This document shows positions 1-9,003 of a stretch of DNA of 30,385 nt, piece after piece. The notes under the pieces are model-generated. The model ran no database searches and had not been told where the DNA came from. It worked only from the letters and a program-made list of their open reading frames with translations. The stretch is from contig CAKRRD010000040.1 in NCBI GenBank assembly GCA_934394815.1, positions 1-30,385 on the forward strand, in the 5' to 3' direction. Made by a program: the position numbers and the translations under genes. Position 1 is the stretch's first letter. Every line of letters starts with the position of its first letter. Source of the stretch: an uncultured Acetatifactor sp. Its GTDB lineage: Bacteria; Bacillota; Clostridia; Lachnospirales; Lachnospiraceae.

Positions 1-312
1 CGGTTAAGAGGGTATAGAAAGCCAGGAAAGGCGGAAAATACCCACAGCGCAGCGGTTAAGAGGGTATAGAAAGCCAGAAAAGGCGGAAAATACCCACAGC
101 GCAGCGGTTAAGGGGGTATAAAAAGCCAGGAAAGGCGGAAAATACCCACAGCGCAGCGGTTAAGAGGGTATAGAAAGCCAGGAAAGGCGGAAAATACCCA
201 CAGCGTAGCGGCAGGAAGGGTACAGAGAGCCGAAGAGTGCAGGAAATACCCCGAGGCCAGCTGAGACAAGGGTATGGGATAGTAAAAAGTAAGTATAGTA
301 CCCAGACAAAGA
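1..312. repeat. Tandem array of 52-bp hairpin-forming units
   Basis: Four near-identical 52-bp units start at 1, 53, 105 and 157, differing at only a few bases. Two degenerate units follow in the same register at 209 and 261. Each unit contains GGGTAT and, 22 bases later, ATACCC. Inside these lies a GCC/GGC pair, so every unit can fold as a hairpin. In units 5 and 6 most of the interior has diverged but the GGGTA and TACCC arms stay in the same columns. The array begins at the window edge and probably continues to the left. It lies directly upstream of the phosphorylase gene. The unit length is not a multiple of three, which argues against a coding repeat. No function is known to me. Confidence 0.9.
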
Positions 313-390
313 AAAGAATATGAAAAAGTGAGTGTGGCACGGTACATTCATTTTGGAAAAATAAAACTATCGTGCAGAATGGAGTTTGAA

Positions 391-2661
391 ATGAATTTAG
401 AGCAGACTTTAAATGAGATCACCGGCAAGTTATATGGCAAGAATATCGGTGCCTGCACCGATGCACAGCTGTACACCGGAGTATTGCAGCTGACCAAAGA
501 GAAGATGGCAGAGACTCCTGCAATCATCGGAGACAAGAAAGTTTATTACATTTCCATGGAGTTTTTGATCGGTAAGCTGTTATCCAACAACCTGATCAAC
601 CTGGGTATCTACGAGGAACTGAACGACATTCTGAAGAAAAACGGCAAGAATCTGTCAGACATCGAAGAGGCAGAACCGGAACCTTCTCTCGGTAACGGTG
701 GTCTGGGCAGACTGGCGGCCTGCTTCCTGGATTCCATTGCTACTCTGGGACTGCCCGGAGACGGCATCGGCCTGAACTACCACTTCGGACTGTTCAAACA
801 GGTATTCAAGGATCATCTGCAGAACGCCGAGAAAAATGACTGGATCCAGAAGGATTCCTGGCTGAACAATACCGGTACAAAATTCGAAGTGGCTTTCGGC
901 GACCGCAAGGTGACTTCCGTACTTTATGACATTGATGTCGTAGGTTATGAGAACGGACTGAACAAGCTGCATTTATTTGATGTTGAGACCGTAGATGAGA
1001 GTCTGGTAAAGAAGGGCATCACTTTTGACAAGGAAGCAATCGAGAAGAACCTGACCCTGTTCCTGTATCCCGATGATTCCGACGAGGCAGGTAATCTGCT
1101 GCGTATTTATCAGGAATATTTCATGGTATGCAACGGCGCCCAGCTGATTCTGAAGGAAGTGAAGGAAAAGGGATACGATCTGCATACACTGCCCGAGCAT
1201 GTGGCGATCCAGATTAACGATACCCATCCTACCATGGTCATCCCCGAACTGATCCGTATCCTCACCACAGAGGAAGGCTTCACCATGGACGAAGCTATCG
1301 ATGTGGTAAGCCGCACCTGCGCTTATACGAACCATACCATTCTGGCAGAAGCTCTGGAGAAATGGCCGCTGGCTTATATTGAGGAAGTAGTGCCTCAGCT
1401 GGTTCCCATTATCAAGGAACTGAGTGACCGCGTGGCAAAGAAATACAAAGACGAAAAGGTTCAGATCATTGACAAGGACAAGAGAGTGCATATGGCACAT
1501 ATCGACATCCACTACGGCTACAGCGTTAACGGTGTGGCAGCAATCCATACCGAGATTCTGAAAGAAAGTGAACTGAACCATTTTTACAAGATCTATCCCG
1601 AGAAGTTCAACAACAAGACCAACGGTATCACCTTCCGCAGATGGCTGCTGTCCTGTAACCGTGAACTGGCTGCATTTCTGAGCCAGACCATCGGCGACGG
1701 CTACAAGAAGGATGCAGACGAATTACAGAAGCTGTTGGAGCATAAGGACGATCAGGCTGTACTGGATGCCATCTACGACATCAAGAAGACCAAGAAGACC
1801 GAACTGGTATCCTATATCAAGGAGAAGGAAGGCGTGGAACTGAATCCCGATTCCATCTTCGATATTCAGGTAAAGCGTCTGCATGAGTATAAGCGCCAGC
1901 AGATGAACGTGCTGTATATCATCCACAAATATCTGGAGATCAAGGGCGGCAAGAAGCCTTCTACCCCTCTGACCTTCATCTTTGGTGCAAAGGCCGCACC
2001 TGCGTATGTGATTGCACAGGATATTATCCATCTCCTGCTGGTAATGTCTGACATTATCAACAACGATCCGGAAGTCAGCCCCTACATGAAGCTGGTAATG
2101 GTAGAGAACTACAACGTAAGCTATGCCGAGAAGCTGATTCCTGCCTGCGATATTTCCGAGCAGATCTCCTTGGCTTCCAAGGAGGCATCCGGAACCGGCA
2201 ACATGAAGTTTATGCTGAACGGTGCTGTGACTCTGGGAACCAGTGACGGTGCAAATGTAGAGATTCATGAGCTGGTAGGCGACGACAATATCTATATCTT
2301 CGGTCAGGACAGCGACACTGTCATCAAGCATTACGAGAAGGCAGATTATGTGTCCAAAGACTACTACAAGAAGAGCCATGTCATCAAGGAGGCTGTAGAT
2401 TTTATCATCAGCAAGGAAACACTCAAGGTGGGCAAAAAGGAGAATCTGGAGCGCCTGTACAACGAACTGCTGAACAAAGACTGGTTCATGACCCTGCTTG
2501 ACCTGGAAGACTATATCAAGGTAAAAGATCAGGCATTCGCTGATTACGAGGATCAGCAGAAGTGGAAGAAGATGATGCTGGTGAACATCGCCAAGGCCGG
2601 ATTCTTCTCCTCCGACAGAACCATCGCAGAGTACAACAGAGACATCTGGAAGCTGAAATAA
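391..2661 (+). CDS. glgP: Glycogen/maltodextrin phosphorylase (GT35)
   Basis: Cytoplasmic PLP-dependent alpha-glucan phosphorylase. It releases glucose-1-phosphate from the non-reducing ends of glycogen or maltodextrin using inorganic phosphate. The N-terminal block [18 protein letters not shown] and the block [17 protein letters not shown] are family hallmarks. The PLP site [10 protein letters not shown] puts the cofactor lysine at residue 606, followed by [10 protein letters not shown]. The product is 756 residues, slightly shorter than the roughly 790-840 of many bacterial and animal relatives. I start at 391 because GGAG lies six bases upstream; in-frame starts at 328 (GTG) and 379 lack a good ribosome binding site. 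A terminator follows, so it is probably a separate transcript from the importer genes, although they share a pathway. Glycogen versus maltodextrin preference cannot be read from the sequence. Confidence 0.96.
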   Translation: MNLEQTLNEITGKLYGKNIGACTDAQLYTGVLQLTKEKMAETPAIIGDKKVYYISMEFLIGKLLSNNLINLGIYEELNDILKKNGKNLSDIEEAEPEPSLGNGGLGRLAACFLDSIATLGLPGDGIGLNYHFGLFKQVFKDHLQNAEKNDWIQKDSWLNNTGTKFEVAFGDRKVTSVLYDIDVVGYENGLNKLHLFDVETVDESLVKKGITFDKEAIEKNLTLFLYPDDSDEAGNLLRIYQEYFMVCNGAQLILKEVKEKGYDLHTLPEHVAIQINDTHPTMVIPELIRILTTEEGFTMDEAIDVVSRTCAYTNHTILAEALEKWPLAYIEEVVPQLVPIIKELSDRVAKKYKDEKVQIIDKDKRVHMAHIDIHYGYSVNGVAAIHTEILKESELNHFYKIYPEKFNNKTNGITFRRWLLSCNRELAAFLSQTIGDGYKKDADELQKLLEHKDDQAVLDAIYDIKKTKKTELVSYIKEKEGVELNPDSIFDIQVKRLHEYKRQQMNVLYIIHKYLEIKGGKKPSTPLTFIFGAKAAPAYVIAQDIIHLLLVMSDIINNDPEVSPYMKLVMVENYNVSYAEKLIPACDISEQISLASKEASGTGNMKFMLNGAVTLGTSDGANVEIHELVGDDNIYIFGQDSDTVIKHYEKADYVSKDYYKKSHVIKEAVDFIISKETLKVGKKENLERLYNELLNKDWFMTLLDLEDYIKVKDQAFADYEDQQKWKKMMLVNIAKAGFFSSDRTIAEYNRDIWKLK

Positions 2662-2697
2662 TTTGGAAAACGAATATAAAATTCTTTTTTGAAGAAA

Positions 2698-2739
2698 GGG
2701 CACAGTGACGGGAGAACCGGGCGGCTGTGCCCCTTTTTT
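2698..2739 (+). terminator. Intrinsic terminator after the phosphorylase gene
   Basis: An eight-base-pair stem, GGGCACAG (2698-2705) with CTGTGCCC (2725-2732), is followed by six T residues. It lies 36 bases after the phosphorylase stop codon. Confidence 0.85.
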
Positions 2740-2999
2740 GTGGGAAACGGGTATCTGCCAAGCCGGAGCCGTCCTGTCCGATGGAATACACATTATCAGA
2801 CTGATAAATGGGATGCCGTGTAAAGTATGCAATCACATTAGAGTATACAATGAACCAGATACAGAGGGGAATGGTAGAAAACAGCTTCTGATAAAAGAAC
2901 AGTGTGAAATTGACGAACAATATATGGTGAAAATGCACAAAACCACGTTGAACATTTTAAGAACAATATACAAACTTCCAAGGATTTACAGAAAACCCC
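2740..2999. other. Intergenic stretch with no recognisable gene
   Basis: This stretch lies between the phosphorylase terminator and the importer promoter. A 103-codon open frame spans 2705-3016, but it starts inside the terminator, has no ribosome binding site and its product resembles nothing I know. I see no RNA gene or clear repeat here. Confidence 0.6.
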
Positions 3000-3028
3000 T
3001 TGCAACCTGTTCGTGAATGTGCTATGTT
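3000..3028 (+). promoter_or_regulatory. Candidate promoter of the maltodextrin importer operon
   Basis: TTGCAA (3000-3005) and TATGTT (3023-3028) are separated by 17 bases. Each matches the housekeeping consensus at four of six positions. The likely start of transcription falls just before or within the downstream palindrome at 3042, the usual geometry for repression. A similar TTGCAA-17-TATATT promoter occurs at 30330-30358. Confidence 0.5.
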
Positions 3029-3041
3029 CTATTTACAGCAA

Positions 3042-3079
3042 CGGAAACGTTACCGGTAACCATACCGATACCGTTTCCG
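3042..3079. promoter_or_regulatory. 38-bp imperfect palindrome, probable LacI-family operator
   Basis: Two 19-base half-elements abut head to head at 3060/3061. The left one reads CGGAAACGTTACCGGTAAC. The right one, read on the minus strand, is CGGAAACGGTATCGGTATG. They agree at 15 of 19 positions. The left element contains a perfect 12-bp palindrome, GTTACCGGTAAC (3049-3060). The position just downstream of a candidate promoter, and the LacI-family gene in the same cluster (7966-9000), make this the probable operator of that regulator. The binding partner is inferred. Confidence 0.75.
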
Positions 3080-3158
3080 ACAAACAGACGGGAGTATTGC
3101 ATACGATGCAAAAATAATGAAGGGAATCCCGTTTCAACCCAAAAGGAGAGGTAAGATT

Positions 3159-4583
3159 ATGAAGAAGAAACTGACAAGTGCATTACTTTGTGCAGTAATG
3201 GCAGCTTCCATGCTGACCGGTTGCGGAAGTTCTGACAACGCAACAGCAACCACCCCTGCTACCGACAACAAGACGGATGCAGCAGCAAGTACCGAAGCAG
3301 CAGCAAGTACCGAAGCAGCAGACAAGACTGCAGAGGCAGCAGGCTCTGTATACTATCTGAACTTCAAACCCGAAGTTGACGAAGTATGGCAGAAGCTGGC
3401 TAAGGAATATACCGAGGAGACCGGTGTTCCTGTAAAGGTTGTTACCGCAGCAAGCGGTACCTACGAGCAGACACTGATGTCTGAGATCGCTAACAAGGAA
3501 GCACCTACCCTGTTCCAGATCAACGGACCTATCGGTTATCAGAACTGGAAAGACTACTGTGCAGACTTAAAGGATACAGACCTGTACAGCTGGTTAATGG
3601 ATAAGAGCCTGGCAATCACCGGCGAAGACGGTGGCGTATACGGAATCCCTTACGTAGTAGAGGGTTACGGTATCATTTACAACGACGCTATCATGCAGAA
3701 GTACTTCGCACTGGATGGCGCTAAGGCAGCAAGCATGGATGAGATCAACAACTTCGCTAAGTTAAAAGAGGTTGTAGAAGATATGCAGGCTAAGAAAGAT
3801 GAGCTGGGTATTGAAGGCGTATTCGCTTCCACATCCCTGACTCCCGGTGAAGACTGGAGATGGCAGACTCATCTGGCTAACATCCCTGTATACTACGAGT
3901 TCAAGGACAAGGGTATCACCGATACCGACACTCTGGAGTTCACTTACTCCGATAACTTCAAGAACATTTTCGATCTGTACATCAACAACTCCTGCACAGC
4001 ACCCGGCCTGCTGGGAAGCAAGTCTGTAGACGACTCCATGGCTGAGTTCGCTCTGGGTCAGGCAGCAATGGTACAGAACGGTAACTGGGGTTGGAGCCAG
4101 ATCAACGGCGTAGACGGTAACACCGTTAAGGCTGAGGATGTTAAGTTCCTTCCTATCTATACCGGAGTTGAAGGTGAAGAGAACCAGGGACTGTGCACCG
4201 GTACTGAGAACTTCTTCTGCATCAACAAGGAAGCTTCTGCTGAGGATCAGGCAGCATCTATCGCATTCGTTGAATGGCTGTTCTCTTCTGAGACCGGTAA
4301 GGCAGCAGTAACCAACGACCTTGGATTCATCGCTCCTTTCGATACCTTTAGCGATGACGAAAAGCCCACCGATCCTCTGGCACAGGAAGTTCTTCGTTAC
4401 ATGGCAGATAGCTCCAAGACATCTGTAGCATGGAACTTCACTTCTTTCCCCAGCCAGCAGTTCAAGGATGACTTCGGTGCAGCTCTTCTGGAGTATGCTT
4501 CCGGTTCCATCGACTGGGATACTGTAAAGACAACCGTAGTTGAGAGATGGGCAGCTGAAAAGGCAGCCATCGCAGCCAACTAA
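3159..4583 (+). CDS. malE: Maltodextrin ABC transporter, substrate-binding lipoprotein
   Basis: Extracytoplasmic sugar-binding component of an ABC importer. The product is 474 residues. It has a lipoprotein signal peptide ending in the lipobox LTGC, with the acylated cysteine at residue 22. A low-complexity Ala/Ser/Thr/Glu linker (about 23-64) contains repeated ASTEAA, then a family 1 solute-binding fold. I start at 3159 because AAGGAGAGG lies directly upstream; the earlier in-frame ATG at 3117 has none and would spoil the signal peptide. It is the first gene of an operon with two permeases and a 4-alpha-glucanotransferase, which is why I assign maltodextrin as ligand. The sequence alone fixes only sugar ABC binding protein. 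No ATPase gene is nearby; such importers in Firmicutes usually share an MsmX/MsmK-type ATPase encoded elsewhere. Confidence 0.9.
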   Translation: MKKKLTSALLCAVMAASMLTGCGSSDNATATTPATDNKTDAAASTEAAASTEAADKTAEAAGSVYYLNFKPEVDEVWQKLAKEYTEETGVPVKVVTAASGTYEQTLMSEIANKEAPTLFQINGPIGYQNWKDYCADLKDTDLYSWLMDKSLAITGEDGGVYGIPYVVEGYGIIYNDAIMQKYFALDGAKAASMDEINNFAKLKEVVEDMQAKKDELGIEGVFASTSLTPGEDWRWQTHLANIPVYYEFKDKGITDTDTLEFTYSDNFKNIFDLYINNSCTAPGLLGSKSVDDSMAEFALGQAAMVQNGNWGWSQINGVDGNTVKAEDVKFLPIYTGVEGEENQGLCTGTENFFCINKEASAEDQAASIAFVEWLFSSETGKAAVTNDLGFIAPFDTFSDDEKPTDPLAQEVLRYMADSSKTSVAWNFTSFPSQQFKDDFGAALLEYASGSIDWDTVKTTVVERWAAEKAAIAAN

Positions 4584-4645
4584 GTACTATCCTTAAAGCA
4601 AGACGATAACTTAATCCATCTTATAAAAATCTCAATAGAGATCTC

Positions 4646-4685
4646 AAACACAGGGGGCGGTGGTGGTACCACGGCCCCCGTGTTT
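4646..4685 (+). promoter_or_regulatory. Stable intercistronic stem-loop between malE and malF
   Basis: AAACAC-A-GGGGGC (4646-4658) pairs with GCCCCC-GTGTTT (4674-4685), leaving a single bulged A. The loop itself contains the palindrome GTGGTACCAC. No proper T-run follows, so it is a poor terminator. It more likely protects the 3' end of malE mRNA or partly attenuates transcription, giving more binding protein than permease, as the malE-malF hairpins do in enterobacteria. The function is inferred. Confidence 0.7.
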
Positions 4686-4730
4686 GTAAAACCCGATATC
4701 ACGTAAAAAGGAATTAATAGGAGAAGGCTT

Positions 4731-5573
4731 ATGCAAAAGACATTAAAACGATATTTTCCCATTTTTGTACTGCCTACGTTGATCGCATTTTCCTTTGCAT
4801 TTATCATACCGTTTGTTATGGGCGTATATCTGTCCTTTTGCAAATTCAAGACGATCACAAATGCACAATTTGTAGGCCTGGAAAATTACATTAAAATTTT
4901 CGCGGACAAAGATTTTGTCAACGCATTCGGTTTTACCTTAAAATTTTCTGTTGTATCCATTATTACCATTAATGTGTTTGCATTTATTCTGGCACTGGCA
5001 CTGACCAGAAAAATCAGAGGAACCAACCTGTTCCGTACCGTATTCTTCATGCCGAACCTGATCGGCGGCATCATCCTGGGCTATATCTGGCAGCAGATGA
5101 TCAATGCGGTATTGTTAAAATACGAGACCACACTGGTAGCCAACCCTACCTACGGTTTCTGGGGTCTGGTCATCCTGATGAACTGGCAGATGATCGGTTA
5201 CATGATGATCATTTATGTGGCAGGCCTCCAGAATGTACCTACCGATCTGATCGAAGCAGCGCAGATTGATGGTGCAACTTCCCTGCAGACCTTATTCAAA
5301 GTGAAAATCCCGATGGTTATGCCATCTATTACCATATGTCTGTTCCTTACCGTATCCAACAGCTTCAAGCTGTTCGACCAGAACCTGGCACTGACCGCCG
5401 GTGCTCCCAGCAAAAAGACAGCTATGCTGGCTCTGGATATCTACAATACCTTCTATGGCAGAAGCGGATTTGAAGGTGTCGGTCAGGCCAAAGCAGTACT
5501 GTTCTTCATTGTAGTGGCAGTCATTGCCCTGGGACAGCTGGTACTTACCAGACGTAAGGAGGTAGAGCAATAA
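4731..5573 (+). CDS. malF: Maltodextrin ABC transporter permease, MalF-type
   Basis: Inner-membrane permease of the sugar importer, 280 residues with about six hydrophobic segments. The cytoplasmic EAA loop that docks onto the ATPase reads EAAQIDGATSLQTLFKVKIPMVMPSI in the second half; the core motif is EAA-x3-G-x9-I-x-LP-like. It is shorter than the E. coli MalF, lacking the large periplasmic P2 insertion, which is usual in Firmicutes. The start at 4731 is preceded by AGGAGAAGG. It lies 147 bases after malE across a stem-loop, and its stop codon overlaps the malG start by one base (TAATG), so the two permeases are translationally coupled. Confidence 0.92.
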   Translation: MQKTLKRYFPIFVLPTLIAFSFAFIIPFVMGVYLSFCKFKTITNAQFVGLENYIKIFADKDFVNAFGFTLKFSVVSIITINVFAFILALALTRKIRGTNLFRTVFFMPNLIGGIILGYIWQQMINAVLLKYETTLVANPTYGFWGLVILMNWQMIGYMMIIYVAGLQNVPTDLIEAAQIDGATSLQTLFKVKIPMVMPSITICLFLTVSNSFKLFDQNLALTAGAPSKKTAMLALDIYNTFYGRSGFEGVGQAKAVLFFIVVAVIALGQLVLTRRKEVEQ

Positions 5574-6412
5574 TGACTAAGAAAAAAACTTCCAATGTAA
5601 TCATTTTTTGTATCCTGTGTGTGCTGGTAGTTGCATTTTTGACACCTATTTTCTTCGTGCTGATCAACTCCTTCAAAGGAAAACTGTTCATCAGTAACAA
5701 TCCCTTCGCACTGCCTACCGCAGAGACTTTTGCAGGACTTACCAACTATGTGAACGGTATTGAAAAAACAGGTTTCTTCACAGCCTTCGGATGGTCTGCT
5801 TTTATCACGGTATTTTCTGTGGCAGCGATCATTCTGTTTACTTCCATGACCGCTTATTACCTGACCAGAGTAAAAACCGGTGTGACCAACGTATTGTATT
5901 ATATGTTTGTATTTTCCATGATCGTACCTTTCCAGATGGTTATGTTTACTATGTCTAAACTGGCAAATATGACGCACTTAAACAACCCTCCCGGAATGGT
6001 GCTTCTGTACCTGGGCTTCGGATCCGGTCTGTCCGTATTTATGTTCTGTGGATTTATCAAATCTATTCCGCTAGACATCGAAGAGGCAGCCATGATCGAC
6101 GGTTGTAACCCGTTGCAGACTTTCTTCGGCGTCGTAATGCCGATCCTGAAGCCGACTGCTATCACAGTAGCGATTCTGAACGCTATGTGGATCTGGAACG
6201 ACTATTTGCTGCCATATCTGGTAATTGGTCTGAGTACTAATTACAAAACCATCCCGGTTGTGGTACAATACCTGGTAGGCTCTTACGGTGCAAAGGATCT
6301 GGGTGCTATGATGGCACTGTTGGTACTGTCTGTTATCCCTATCATCGTCTTCTATCTGACCTGTCAGAAGTATATCATCGAAGGTGTGGTAGCCGGCGCA
6401 GTTAAGGGTTAA
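5573..6412 (+). CDS. malG: Maltodextrin ABC transporter permease, MalG-type
   Basis: Second inner-membrane permease of the importer, 279 residues with about six membrane segments. It is typical of the CUT1 family. The EAA loop reads EEAAMIDGCNPLQTFFGVVMP in the second half and the C terminus ends in EGVVAGAVKG, a characteristic MalG-like tail. It starts at the A of the malF stop codon, with AAGGAGG ten bases upstream inside malF. malQ follows after 30 bases with no terminator, so transport and cytosolic processing are on one transcript. Substrate assignment to maltodextrin comes from that context. Confidence 0.92.
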   Translation: MTKKKTSNVIIFCILCVLVVAFLTPIFFVLINSFKGKLFISNNPFALPTAETFAGLTNYVNGIEKTGFFTAFGWSAFITVFSVAAIILFTSMTAYYLTRVKTGVTNVLYYMFVFSMIVPFQMVMFTMSKLANMTHLNNPPGMVLLYLGFGSGLSVFMFCGFIKSIPLDIEEAAMIDGCNPLQTFFGVVMPILKPTAITVAILNAMWIWNDYLLPYLVIGLSTNYKTIPVVVQYLVGSYGAKDLGAMMALLVLSVIPIIVFYLTCQKYIIEGVVAGAVKG

Positions 6413-6442
6413 ACGAAAAAGTTACAACGGGAGATTTGTGTT

Positions 6443-7936
6443 ATGAGAAAAAGCGGAATATTGCTGCCGGTGAGCAGTCTGCCGTCAAGGTACGGAATCG
6501 GCTGCTTTTCGAAAGAAGCATATAAATTTATTGACAGATTAAAAGAAGCCGGTCAGGCCTATTGGCAGATTCTGCCATTAGGACCCACCAGCTACGGAGA
6601 TTCTCCTTACCAGTCCTTCTCCACGTTTGCAGGGAATCCTTATTTTATCGATCCCGAAGATCTGGTGGCGAGGGGTTATGTGACCGCAGAGCAGTGCAAT
6701 GCTTATGATTTTGGCACGGATATTCATTCCGTGGATTATGGCCAAATCTACAAGAGCCGGTTCCGCCTGCTGAAAGAAGCTTTTGAGAACAGCCATATTG
6801 AGGAAGATGCGGATTTTCAGGCATTTGTAGAGAAAAATGCATACTGGCTGGATGATTATGCATTGTATATGGCCATCAAGGACGGCTTCCGAGGGATCTG
6901 CTGGGCGGCCTGGGAAGAGGATATCAAGCTGAGAACTCCGGAGGCTATGGACAGATATCGCAGAAAATATGCGAAAGAGATCGTATTTTATCAGTTCCAG
7001 CAATATCTGTTCCAGGTACAGTGGGACAGATTAAAGACTTATGCCAACGATAACGGTATCAAGATCATCGGGGATATTCCCATCTATGTGGCTTTCGACA
7101 GCTCAGATGCCTGGGCAAATCCGGAACTGTTTCAGTTCGATGAGGACTGTGAGCCAGTGGCGGTAGCGGGATGCCCTCCCGATGCATTTTCCGCCACCGG
7201 ACAGCTGTGGGGCAACCCTTTATATCAGTGGGAACACCATAGAGAGACCGGTTATGCCTGGTGGATGCAGCGCCTGGCCGCCTGTTTTGAGCGTTATGAT
7301 GTGGTGCGCATCGATCATTTCCGTGGATTTGACGCTTATTATGCGATTCCTAACGGTCAGCCCACCGCGGAGCATGGCCATTGGGAACAGGGGCCCGGAT
7401 ATGATATTTTCCGTACTATGAAGGAAAAACTGGGTGAAAAGGAAGTTATTGCAGAAGACCTTGGATTTTTAACGCCATCTGTGATAGAATTAGTGAAGAA
7501 ATCCGGTTATCCAGGTATGAAGATTTTGCAGTTTGCATTTGATTCCCGCGAAGAAAGTGATTATCTGCCGCATAATTATACACATAATTGCGTGGTATAT
7601 ACGGGAACCCATGATAATGATACGGTGATGGGATGGTACGATACACTGAAGGGAGCGGATAAGAAGCTCTGTGACGATTATCTGCGTCTGAAAAATGCGG
7701 ACGGCGAGTCTGTTCCCAGAGAGCAGATTCCCTGGGAGTTCGTACGCGCGGCCATGTCCAGCGTAGCGGATCTGGCAATCATTCCCATGCAGGACTATCT
7801 TGGACTGGGATCGGAGGCCCGCATCAACATTCCTTCCACACTGGGAATCAACTGGAAGTGGAGAATGGGGAACGGAGATTTTACAAAGGAGCTTGCAGGA
7901 CGGATCCGCAGTATGACGAAGCTGTACGGCAGATAA
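6443..7936 (+). CDS. malQ: 4-alpha-glucanotransferase (amylomaltase, GH77)
   Basis: Cytoplasmic disproportionating enzyme. It transfers alpha-1,4-glucan segments between maltodextrins and releases glucose, making longer chains that the phosphorylase can use. The 497-residue length is that of the compact bacterial amylomaltases. The three catalytic acids are visible: nucleophile Asp291 in VRIDHFRGF, acid/base Glu338 in IAEDLG, and transition-state stabiliser Asp393 in HDNDT. Their spacing equals that of the Thermus aquaticus enzyme (293, 340, 395). The start at 6443 is preceded by GGGAG. It is the fourth gene of the importer operon and is followed by the LacI-family regulator after 29 bases. 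Confidence 0.97.
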   Translation: MRKSGILLPVSSLPSRYGIGCFSKEAYKFIDRLKEAGQAYWQILPLGPTSYGDSPYQSFSTFAGNPYFIDPEDLVARGYVTAEQCNAYDFGTDIHSVDYGQIYKSRFRLLKEAFENSHIEEDADFQAFVEKNAYWLDDYALYMAIKDGFRGICWAAWEEDIKLRTPEAMDRYRRKYAKEIVFYQFQQYLFQVQWDRLKTYANDNGIKIIGDIPIYVAFDSSDAWANPELFQFDEDCEPVAVAGCPPDAFSATGQLWGNPLYQWEHHRETGYAWWMQRLAACFERYDVVRIDHFRGFDAYYAIPNGQPTAEHGHWEQGPGYDIFRTMKEKLGEKEVIAEDLGFLTPSVIELVKKSGYPGMKILQFAFDSREESDYLPHNYTHNCVVYTGTHDNDTVMGWYDTLKGADKKLCDDYLRLKNADGESVPREQIPWEFVRAAMSSVADLAIIPMQDYLGLGSEARINIPSTLGINWKWRMGNGDFTKELAGRIRSMTKLYGR

Positions 7937-7965
7937 GTCTGTAGGCTTGGAAAGGTTTGCGCTCC

Positions 7966-9000
7966 ATGGAGGAAATCACGATCAAAGACGTCGCAAGAAT
8001 CTGCGGTGTCGGCGTCAGCACGGTATCCCGTGCTATAAACAATCATCCGGACATCAACCCTGAGACCAAGGAAATGATCATACGGGTGATCAAGGAAAAT
8101 AACTATGTACCCAACAACAGTGCCCGGAACCTGAAACGTCAGGATGCCAGGGCCATCGCGGTACTGGTCAAAGGTATCAACAACTCTTTCTTCAGCCAGA
8201 TGATCAAGGTGCTGGAGGAAGAGATCAAGGAAAAGTCCTACGCCATGGTATTACAGCATGTCGATTATGACGAGGACGAAGTGGAAGTGGCATTGAAACT
8301 GGTGAAGGAGAAGCGCCTCCGCGGTATTATCTTCCTCGGCGGTTATCTGGTGCACAGCGAGGAAAAGCTGGCACAGCTGCATGTGCCGTTTATCTTGAGT
8401 ACCACAGGAATGCTGCCCAAGGGGTTCAGCCGCAACACCTATTCCTCCGTAGCGGTGGATGATACCAAGGAAAGCTACAAGATGGTAGACTATCTGTGCA
8501 AGAACGGACATAAGGATATTGCGATCCTCTGTGCCCGCAAGACCGATGCTTCCATCGGTAAGCTGCGTCTGGAAGGCTATAAAAAAGCGCTGAAGGACAA
8601 CGGCATCGAGGTACGGGATGAACTGATCCTGCCCATGAGAAGCGATCTGGAGGATTACTCTCTGGAGAATGCCTACATGGTAACGAAGGAATTTCTGGAG
8701 AAGCAGATTCCCTGTACGGCAATCTTCGCCATCTCTGATATGCTGGCTATCGGTGCGGGGAAAGCACTGTCCGATGCAGGATATAAGGTGCCTGAGGATA
8801 TTTCGCTGGCCGGCTTCGATGGTTTGGAAATCGGCAAATATATCATTCCGTCCCTGACTACCTTAAAGCAGCCGGTGGACAGCATGGCGAGAGAGACCGC
8901 CCGCATCCTGTTCGATATCATCGGGAAAAAGGCGAAGCATCAGCACTGCGTGTTCGACGGAGAACTGGTGGTGCGGGATTCTACCATGCCGAGGGTGTAA
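7966..9000 (+). CDS. malR: LacI/GalR-family transcriptional regulator, probable MalR
   Basis: DNA-binding repressor of 344 residues. An N-terminal helix-turn-helix and hinge (about residues 3-55, IKDVARICGVGVSTVSRAIN) carries the family signature. A periplasmic-binding-protein-like sugar sensing domain follows, with the conserved late segment DISLAGFDGLEIGKYIIPSLTT. I choose the ATG at 7966, with GGAAAGG ten bases upstream, over a TTG at 7957 that would sit on top of that site. Its place at the end of the importer/malQ operon suggests it controls this cluster, probably through the palindrome at 3042-3079. That gives autoregulation if it shares the transcript. Effector and polarity (repressor or activator) are not visible. 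Confidence 0.93.
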   Translation: MEEITIKDVARICGVGVSTVSRAINNHPDINPETKEMIIRVIKENNYVPNNSARNLKRQDARAIAVLVKGINNSFFSQMIKVLEEEIKEKSYAMVLQHVDYDEDEVEVALKLVKEKRLRGIIFLGGYLVHSEEKLAQLHVPFILSTTGMLPKGFSRNTYSSVAVDDTKESYKMVDYLCKNGHKDIAILCARKTDASIGKLRLEGYKKALKDNGIEVRDELILPMRSDLEDYSLENAYMVTKEFLEKQIPCTAIFAISDMLAIGAGKALSDAGYKVPEDISLAGFDGLEIGKYIIPSLTTLKQPVDSMARETARILFDIIGKKAKHQHCVFDGELVVRDSTMPRV

Positions 9001-9003
9001 CGT

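Noticed and set aside
1..312. Possible CRISPR array
   Set aside because: There are no unique spacers: the whole 52-bp unit repeats, and no cas gene is nearby.
56..340. Minus-strand open frames (up to 94 codons) across the 52-bp repeats
   Set aside because: The unit length is not a multiple of three, so the frames merely read the same repeat in shifting phases. There is no ribosome binding site and the peptides are repetitive artefacts.
2705..3016. 103-codon plus-strand open frame between the phosphorylase and malE
   Set aside because: It starts inside the terminator hairpin, lacks a ribosome binding site, resembles no family and covers the candidate malE -35.
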